IMG/VR virus record: IMGVR_UViG_3300007735_000723
Coordinates: 1-40,630 of that record
Source of the DNA: a virus
Length of the DNA stretch: 40,630 nucleotides
Direction: 5' to 3' (one strand)
The notes under the pieces are model-generated. The model was not told the DNA's origin. It did no database searches and saw nothing but the letters and a program-made list of their open reading frames with translations. Positions 35,471-40,630 of this stretch are shown here, piece by piece; the stretch's first letter is position 1; each line of letters opens with the position of its first letter. The position numbers and the translations under genes were made by a program.

Positions 35471-35543
35471 CTCCTCGGGTTGGGATCGAACCAACGACAT
35501 TTCGCTTAACAGGCGAACGCTACTACCACTGAGCTACCGAGGA
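35471..35543 (-). tRNA. tRNA-Asn (GTT)
   Basis: Acceptor TCCTCGG/CCGAGGA, D-stem GCTC with a slightly irregular partner, anticodon stem TTCGC/GCGAA with loop CTGTTAA (GTT), T-arm GTTGG-TTCGATC-CCAAC, discriminator G as expected for Asn. It lies between nrdJ and purA and is probably cut out of their mRNA. Confidence 0.95.
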
Positions 35544-35550
35544 TTGTGTA

Positions 35551-37440
35551 TCAGACTATCTGACAGCCACCTGCACTGCAGGCAAACTCCTTTGCTGCTT
35601 CGGTGTTGTCTTGTGATTCATACTTCGACAACTCCTTGAAGTTCACCTTTACTTTTGGATGGGCTGCATAAGTAGCAGAATCTATCTGCTCAAATGGAGC
35701 CTGTGCATAGGTGTGGCTATCACCACCGGGCAGGAAAGAGATGCCGGTTGCAACATCAAAGTTTTCCCAAAGCCATTGACCAACTTCAAGGAATTCGCTG
35801 TCCTTGTAGTTTACGGTAATGGATGGCTTGTGTTGGCAATAATGCTCTTGATATGTCTTCCAAAGATCCAAGTGATCCAATGCACGAAGATCTTCGGTTG
35901 TCGTAGTTCCTTTTGGAGCCTTCATAGCAAAAGTAAATACAGCCGTGTTGTTTGGATTGATAACATCATCCTCACAAGGAACTCCTTGATCTTTCATGAG
36001 TTGATAGATCGGATCCTTCTTGTCAATACGAACTCTGCGGTAATAATAATCCGCATAACGAGGATGTAGACCTGATGCTGAATCTACCAAGCAAGAAGTT
36101 GTTCCTTCTGGCTTGACGCAAGTTATTGACTTGCTTGGGTTGATTCCCAACTTTTCTGCCCACTTGAGATTTGTTGCAGTTGCATGATCTCTAAGTGTCT
36201 CAAGAAGTCGGATCAACTTTGGCTTGCCCTCTAGACCACTTGTGAGTTTGTTGTCGTAGATGCCAGTCATGCTAACACCCAACAGACGCTCTTCCTCACA
36301 GTTCTTCTTCCATTCTGGACGAAGATATGGGAACTTCACAAATGTAGATTGAACGGTTCCAATGATTGTTGCAATCTCAATCTTCTTCTTTAGACTTGCT
36401 GCTGTATCGTCTGGACGAACAACCACGGTAGAAAGGTTGCAGAACTCAAATGGCTTCAGAATGATTTCAGAGCATGGATTCGTACCATACTCACAGTTCT
36501 CATCACGACCCCACTTGGCTGCTTGCTCTTGCAATGCCTTGCGGTTGATCATGCCACGCTCTCCGCTGTGGCTGTTGTAAAGAGATGTCCATTCCTCAAG
36601 GAATTGGCCCATGGGTGGACGGCCACGATAAACAGCAGAGTTGTTTGCGTAAGAACGGAAACCTGCCTGCTCCCACCATGCACCGCTCTTGCAAAGAGCC
36701 ATCTCACGATCAGAAAGATCACTGAGAGAAATCATTGCTGACCGGCGTACACCACCAACGATCACTGCATTTGCAATAGCACAGCAGATATCATGGCATT
36801 CAAGTGCGGTCAAACGGCGACCCTGTGCATTGTAGAATACCTTTACAATAAACTTGAATAGATTGTCAAGTGGTGCGGGGCCACTGGCGCGACCACCGAA
36901 GGTCTTGAGTCTTGCTCCTGCTGGACGAATCTTGCTGAGATCCCATTTAACATGGCGACCAGAGTAGAGATTTTCCATGATGAACTTTACGGCATCTCCC
37001 CAGCCTTCCTTGGAGTCTTCCACGACATAGTTGGTATCAAACGACTTTTCAATCTTGTTGGCAACTGAAGGAAGTTTGTCGGTGTATTGATGTTCAACTG
37101 AATAACCAACACCAGTACCATTCATCAGAATTACAAACAGTTCTGCAAATGAATCAAGAGAATCAATTGGAAGATAAGAACAATTGTAAAGACAAGTGTT
37201 GTCGTGATCCAATGCTGGGCCTGCAGTCATTAGGCTTCTCATGGATGGAAGAACCTCAAGATTCAGAATCGCTTGTTTTACATCTGGACGCTCTGCAAGT
37301 TGAGGAACCTTGTCAGTAAAATAATTCCACCAACGATCTACACATTCATCCCAAGTTTCTCTTCTCCCCTCTGATGGTAACCATCTTGAGTAGCGGGAAA
37401 TGAAAATAAACGATTGAAATGGTGATAAAATTTCTGGCAT
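35551..37440 (-). CDS. nrdJ: Class II (B12-dependent) ribonucleotide reductase
   Basis: It reduces ribonucleotides to deoxyribonucleotides using adenosylcobalamin. It is of the single-chain type (629 aa): NTCLYNCSYLPIDS (first redox Cys, 83 or 87), MNGTGVGYSVE, then GTNPCSEIIL with Asn321, the radical Cys323 and Glu325, EFCNLSTVV (second redox Cys334), KPEGTTSCLVDSASGLHPRY and the C-terminal CSAGGCQIV tail that re-reduces the active site. All catalytic residues are present. CTAAATA lies 26 bases upstream; AGAAAGG is the Shine-Dalgarno. It feeds phage DNA synthesis with ThyX and PurA nearby. Confidence 0.95.
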   Translation of the reverse strand: MPEILSPFQSFIFISRYSRWLPSEGRRETWDECVDRWWNYFTDKVPQLAERPDVKQAILNLEVLPSMRSLMTAGPALDHDNTCLYNCSYLPIDSLDSFAELFVILMNGTGVGYSVEHQYTDKLPSVANKIEKSFDTNYVVEDSKEGWGDAVKFIMENLYSGRHVKWDLSKIRPAGARLKTFGGRASGPAPLDNLFKFIVKVFYNAQGRRLTALECHDICCAIANAVIVGGVRRSAMISLSDLSDREMALCKSGAWWEQAGFRSYANNSAVYRGRPPMGQFLEEWTSLYNSHSGERGMINRKALQEQAAKWGRDENCEYGTNPCSEIILKPFEFCNLSTVVVRPDDTAASLKKKIEIATIIGTVQSTFVKFPYLRPEWKKNCEEERLLGVSMTGIYDNKLTSGLEGKPKLIRLLETLRDHATATNLKWAEKLGINPSKSITCVKPEGTTSCLVDSASGLHPRYADYYYRRVRIDKKDPIYQLMKDQGVPCEDDVINPNNTAVFTFAMKAPKGTTTTEDLRALDHLDLWKTYQEHYCQHKPSITVNYKDSEFLEVGQWLWENFDVATGISFLPGGDSHTYAQAPFEQIDSATYAAHPKVKVNFKELSKYESQDNTEAAKEFACSAGGCQIV

Positions 37441-37466
37441 GTTGGCCTTTCTTTTGTTGGTGATCT

Positions 37467-37473
37467 TATTTAG
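37467..37473 (-). promoter_or_regulatory. Late promoter-like CTAAATA upstream of nrdJ
   Basis: Minus-strand CTAAATA, 26 bases before ATG 37440. The leader contains a Shine-Dalgarno, so this promoter does not give a leaderless mRNA. Confidence 0.5.
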
Positions 37474-37512
37474 TTGTTAGAGTTTGCCACGAAACCGGGA
37501 AAAGTGTAGCAA

Positions 37513-37959
37513 TTATTTTCCAATACCTTTTTTATTCAATTCTGAAAAAGCATCAAAACAATTTTCATAAAAAGAATATCTATCATTGGATAAAGGTTGA
37601 TTTCCATTTAAATTTTTTTGTTCTTGAAATTTTAATAAAAGTTTTGCATGTTTTCTTTTACCAATTAACCAAGGTAAAATAGTTTTTGCAAAATTTTGTG
37701 CAGTTGGTCCACTGCATCTCCATTTATATGTGGTTGAATGGTTTTTATTTTTTGATTTATATTCTCTTATAGTTCCACCAAAAGCATTTAAAAATAATTG
37801 TACTATGGATTTATCTCTCATTTGAACACAAGCTTCACATTGAAATGCCCATTTAGTTTTCATTCTGTGATGGTGTCCAGCAATTCGATTTATTCGAAAC
37901 CAACCTTCTCCATCAAATAATCCAGCACAATATGCATAAAATTCATTTTTGTTTTTCAT
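37513..37959 (-). CDS. LAGLIDADG homing endonuclease (single motif)
   Basis: YAYCAGLFDGEGWFRINR is a LAGLIDADG motif with the catalytic acidic residue, followed by a core (QFLLNAFGG-like VQLFLNAFGGTIREYKSKNK, then TTYKWRCSGPTAQNFAKTIL) typical of one-motif enzymes that act as dimers. The sequence is more AT-rich than its neighbours. It sits between thyX and nrdJ, two genes often targeted by phage homing endonucleases. A perfect TATAAATA lies 15 bases before the ATG and AGGCAAG is the Shine-Dalgarno. Confidence 0.85.
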   Translation of the reverse strand: MKNKNEFYAYCAGLFDGEGWFRINRIAGHHHRMKTKWAFQCEACVQMRDKSIVQLFLNAFGGTIREYKSKNKNHSTTYKWRCSGPTAQNFAKTILPWLIGKRKHAKLLLKFQEQKNLNGNQPLSNDRYSFYENCFDAFSELNKKGIGK

Positions 37960-37974
37960 ATATCTTGCCTAATG

Positions 37975-37982
37975 TATTTATA
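37975..37982 (-). promoter_or_regulatory. Late promoter TATAAATA
   Basis: Perfect TATAAATA on the minus strand, just after the thyX stop and 15 bases before the homing endonuclease ATG. Confidence 0.65.
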
Positions 37983-37983
37983 A

Positions 37984-38712
37984 TCATTGTGCAGTCAAAA
38001 CTGTCCAAGACATAGGAAATAAAGGTTTTATAAGTTGATCCAGTGCTTCAGCATATTTTTGAATTTCCCATTGACTGTGGCTATCAATTCGCAATTTATA
38101 AATACGTGCAAAAGCATATAAAGAACCTGTCCATACAAATTCTGTATATGTTCCTTGTGGTAAAATTGAACGTGCCTGCTCTGGAGCAACGCCATCTGCC
38201 AAAAGATCATTGTAGAGTTTGATGCATTCTTTGGCAACAGAATCATATTCCTGACGCATCTTAATACAGAGATCTAGATCTTCAATTTGTCCACTGCTTC
38301 CCTGCTTGGCTCCATTCGTTGGGGCCGACCGCCAAAGTGGAATATATATCTCTGGATCAAATGTAACATATCGTCTGCTTATCTCGTTCATGGTCAATCC
38401 AATCTGGTGCTTGCCAAGTTGGGCACGAACGAATATCGGGCACTTGATTCTCAGTGATATCGTGCAGTGACAGAATGGAGTAAAGTGATTATGCTTTGCA
38501 AGATACTTTATTAGTTTTTGGTCTTTCTCTGCAAGAGAACGAATTGGAACATGGCTATCAGCATAGTCCCAAGAACTTTCCTTGTTGAAAGAAACTCTGG
38601 CAGCATTTACGACACTTAGGTCTGAACCCATGTAATCGACCAACTGCACATGTCCCTTATCCAAAACCTTTACTTCAGTCTGCGCCTTCTCTGTGTTGTT
38701 CATCATCGTCAT
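37984..38712 (-). CDS. thyX: Flavin-dependent thymidylate synthase
   Basis: It makes dTMP from dUMP with FAD and methylene-tetrahydrofolate. The ThyX motif normally reads RHRxxSxNExSxRY; here it is KHQIGLTMNEISRRY, with Lys and Gln at the two Arg positions, a change I have seen in other environmental phages. FTPFCHCTISLRIKCPIFVR precedes it and GVAPEQARSILPQGTYTEF follows, as in the family. I take ATG 38712 (GAAGAAGAAA upstream); nearby Mets at 38706 and 38703, or the frame start at 38742, are possible. It overlaps the acidic gene before it. Confidence 0.9.
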   Translation of the reverse strand: MTMMNNTEKAQTEVKVLDKGHVQLVDYMGSDLSVVNAARVSFNKESSWDYADSHVPIRSLAEKDQKLIKYLAKHNHFTPFCHCTISLRIKCPIFVRAQLGKHQIGLTMNEISRRYVTFDPEIYIPLWRSAPTNGAKQGSSGQIEDLDLCIKMRQEYDSVAKECIKLYNDLLADGVAPEQARSILPQGTYTEFVWTGSLYAFARIYKLRIDSHSQWEIQKYAEALDQLIKPLFPMSWTVLTAQ

Positions 38713-38911
38713 TTTCTTCTTCATCCTTATCAACAAGTTCAACGGTTACTCCTGGCACATTGGTAAAGTCTACGGCATATTGCCTTGCTCTTTCCCACAA
38801 CTCAGGATCCATTTCTTTGATGTACTCACCAAATTTTTCCACAAAAGTTAAATAGGCTGTGCTTGCCTTAAGCATATCTTCTTCAGACATGTCATCGTTG
38901 TCATTTGGCAT
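38675..38911 (-). CDS. Small acidic protein (78 aa)
   Basis: MPNDNDDMSEEDMLKASTAY followed by helical sequence (FVEKFGEYIKEMDPELWERA) and PGVTVELVDKDEEENDDDEQ, a very acidic tail. GGAAGAAAG precedes the ATG, which is one base after the primase stop. It is part of the replication/nucleotide operon; its small acidic nature suggests a regulatory partner, but no family is recognised. Confidence 0.65.
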   Translation of the reverse strand: MPNDNDDMSEEDMLKASTAYLTFVEKFGEYIKEMDPELWERARQYAVDFTNVPGVTVELVDKDEEENDDDEQHREGAD

Positions 38912-38912
38912 T

Positions 38913-39899
38913 TTAAACTTTCTTCCAGTAAGTATATTTCATTTTTGCAATAAGTCCAGAATAAACATTGTTAATTATTAATCTCATTGTTAAATTCTGT
39001 CCAAATGCAAGAACCATATCATTTATGTCTTTTTCTGTGATTTCAGACGGCCAGATTACTACTTTTCTTCCAGCATCAATATATTTACCAATCAATTCAA
39101 CAATCTCTTTGTTTCTTGGCTCGTTGTCGAAGATGAATACCAAATTTGTTTTACTTAATTTTTCAGGTATTTCTTGCAGCCAGCCTGCACCTTGCATCGC
39201 AACTCCATTTGGTATAAACATAGAATCAATTGGACCTTCAGTTACAAACACTGTCTCTCTTGGATTTACTTTATCCAAGTTGTACCAAAGCCGTTCTTCG
39301 CCTTCTCTTTTCAGAGTGATATAACGAATCGCTTCGCCAGTTGGGTCAAGAGAACGGCCTTGAACTCCGATAAGCTCCCCAGAATCATTATAGAACGGTA
39401 TGACGAGTCTGGCTTCACTTGTTCCCTTTCTGTCAAAGGATTGCATGATCTTGCCAAAATCGTTGCAATAATAAAAGTTGCAATATTTGTCTTTAGGAAT
39501 TTCACGGGACTTAACATACTTTATCGCCTTGTGATCACCATTGAGTAGGTCAAGCCTTGTTCCGAGATCAGTAAAGACTTGTTGGCGGGGAGTTTCTTGT
39601 TTTGTTTCAGTTTTTCTTGGATTCTCATCTTTAAACTTTTCAAATGCATATTCTTTTGCGAGCGATGGGCTAATATTTTCAAGTACAGCGTATAGATTGC
39701 AAGAAAAACCGCAATTGTGACATTTGTAAACATAATGGCCTTTGTGCTCAAAGAAGTATCCCCTTGTCTTGGACTTGTTCTTCTTTGAGTCGCCACACTT
39801 GAAACACCTACATGTGGCCAACGAATCTTTTTTCCACTTAAACTTCTCAAGTGTTCCTGAAAGCAGATTCACAAACTTCTTATCAATATATAGAGTCAT
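38913..39899 (-). CDS. DNA primase (T4 gp61-like)
   Basis: It makes RNA primers for lagging-strand synthesis, working with the gp41-type helicase encoded just upstream. An N-terminal zinc domain (CRCFKCGDSKKN and YKCHNCGFSCN) is followed by a TOPRIM-like catalytic core: VTEGPIDSMFIPN has the conserved Glu and Asp, and LVFIFDNEPRNKEIVE holds the metal-binding Asp region. 328 aa is close to T4 gp61 (342). The 5' end overlaps the helicase stop by four bases. Confidence 0.9.
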   Translation of the reverse strand: MTLYIDKKFVNLLSGTLEKFKWKKDSLATCRCFKCGDSKKNKSKTRGYFFEHKGHYVYKCHNCGFSCNLYAVLENISPSLAKEYAFEKFKDENPRKTETKQETPRQQVFTDLGTRLDLLNGDHKAIKYVKSREIPKDKYCNFYYCNDFGKIMQSFDRKGTSEARLVIPFYNDSGELIGVQGRSLDPTGEAIRYITLKREGEERLWYNLDKVNPRETVFVTEGPIDSMFIPNGVAMQGAGWLQEIPEKLSKTNLVFIFDNEPRNKEIVELIGKYIDAGRKVVIWPSEITEKDINDMVLAFGQNLTMRLIINNVYSGLIAKMKYTYWKKV

Positions 39900-40630
39900 T
39901 TGGCTTCTTCAAAAGTCCAGTTGATTGCCTTGTTCTTCTTCTTTCCAAATTGTGGATTGAAAGCCTGTCCATCGGCACCGGAGCCATAACCTTCTTCATC
40001 GGTCTGATTTGAATTTACCAAATTTGAATTTGAATTGTCAACATCAAAGAATTTCATCTTGGACTTGTTTACTCCTACCAAGAACTTTCTGTTCTTGGTT
40101 GTATCGTTTCCACGATTTTTCAACTGCTTAACCATAAGATGTCCAGATTCTGCCAATTCTTCGTTCTCAATCAAGGCAACAAAGAAATCTGCAGTCTGAG
40201 GCAATCCAAAACTCTCTGAAGTGTCTGTCATTTCCATGTCACTGCTCTTTGCACCTTCACGGTTTACTTGTGTGGCAGTCCACAGTGGAATGTTGTATTG
40301 CTTGGCCATTCCACGAAGTTCTTCGGCAATGCCCTTGACATATGTGTAACTGTTCATACCATTACCAAGTTTAAAACGAGCACATGAACAAATGTTGAGA
40401 TAATCAACAAAAATAACATCTGGAGAAAATTTCTTCTTGATCTTCAGCTCCTCAAGAAGATTTCTAAAGTGTGTTACATTTGCCGCAGCAGTCGGGTATT
40501 CTTTGATGATAAGTTTCCCACGACATGTTCTCTTTAGGTTTTCAACCTTTGATTCATACTGCTGCAATGGCATCTGTTCAAGAATATGCATATCGGTGGC
40601 AAGTAGGTTTGCATCGATTCTCCGTGCCGG
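39896..40630 (-). CDS. Replicative DNA helicase (T4 gp41/DnaB-like), 3' part
   Basis: The frame is open to the window edge, so the N-terminal part, including the Walker A loop, lies beyond 40630. Visible are the C-terminal RecA-like core: RRIDANLLATDM, then the Walker B-type DVIFVDYLNICSCARF, the following IPLWTATQVNREGAKSSDM and a ESFGLPQTADFFVALIENEE stretch matching the DnaB sensor region, and the arginine-containing VKQLKNRGNDTTKNR. T4 gp41 ends similarly. It unwinds DNA at the phage fork and loads the primase. Confidence 0.9.
   Translation of the reverse strand, partial: PARRIDANLLATDMHILEQMPLQQYESKVENLKRTCRGKLIIKEYPTAAANVTHFRNLLEELKIKKKFSPDVIFVDYLNICSCARFKLGNGMNSYTYVKGIAEELRGMAKQYNIPLWTATQVNREGAKSSDMEMTDTSESFGLPQTADFFVALIENEELAESGHLMVKQLKNRGNDTTKNRKFLVGVNKSKMKFFDVDNSNSNLVNSNQTDEEGYGSGADGQAFNPQFGKKKNKAINWTFEEAK

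Overview
This window is a piece of a large, AT-rich, lytic tailed-phage genome of the T4 superfamily (myovirus). The evidence is a T4 gp61-type primase next to a gp41-type helicase, a gp31/GroES-like co-chaperonin, a RuvC-like resolvase, an MGME1-like exonuclease, and about twenty copies of the T4-type late promoter element (TATAAATA / CTAAATA). The host cannot be named. One phage protein ends in a PEP-CTERM-like sorting signal of the VPAPG type, which hints at a host with an exosortase system (such tails are common in planctomycetes of the Phycisphaerae type); this is inference.

Layout. Bases 1-600 hold a short putative early ORF and a repeat-rich non-coding stretch. 597-1306 (-) are two small late genes. 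1364-9423 (+) is an early/accessory block: C5-cytosine methyltransferase, SpeD-type pyruvoyl decarboxylase, the PEP-CTERM-like protein, a run of overlapping small genes sharing a repeated Cys/Trp module (consensus ending GWDCF), a XhoI/PaeR7I-like nuclease, a homing endonuclease, a SpoU methyltransferase, GroES, and tRNAs Pro, Glu and Gln. 9483-13100 (-) holds virion-type late genes, a circularly permuted tmRNA, tRNAs Tyr, Thr and Gly, and an unresolved tRNA-like RNA. 13101-18764 (-) holds the receptor-binding/tail-fibre genes. 18811-21981 is mostly small (+) genes with two (-) late genes among them. 22005-32921 (-) is a long late block of virion-type proteins, including three low-complexity ones, interrupted by an exonuclease and an IENR1-like protein. 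32962-33757 (+) carry HNH and zinc-ribbon genes. 33754-40630 (-) hold RuvC, a structured RNA, PurA, tRNA-Asn, class II ribonucleotide reductase, a LAGLIDADG endonuclease, ThyX, primase and helicase.

How it works together. Nucleotide metabolism (NrdJ, ThyX, PurA), replication and recombination (gp41, gp61, RuvC, exonuclease), translation support (seven tRNAs, a tmRNA, SpoU) and virion genes sit on promoters that can be read directly. Early (+) promoters are TTGACN-N16/17-TATACT and late promoters are CTAAATA/TATAAATA. In both classes the predicted transcription start often falls on, or within a couple of bases of, the A of the first ATG, so promoter-proximal mRNAs look leaderless, while many operon-internal genes carry Shine-Dalgarno (SD) sequences or overlap the preceding stop codon. 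Late promoters often contain the stop codon of the upstream gene. Three structured RNAs (tmRNA, a tandem tRNA-like RNA and a 92-base rod-like RNA) sit exactly five bases after a late promoter element. The strongest candidates for undescribed biology are the leaderless promoter design, the late-promoter-driven RNAs, the PEP-CTERM-like phage protein and the GWDC-module gene family.
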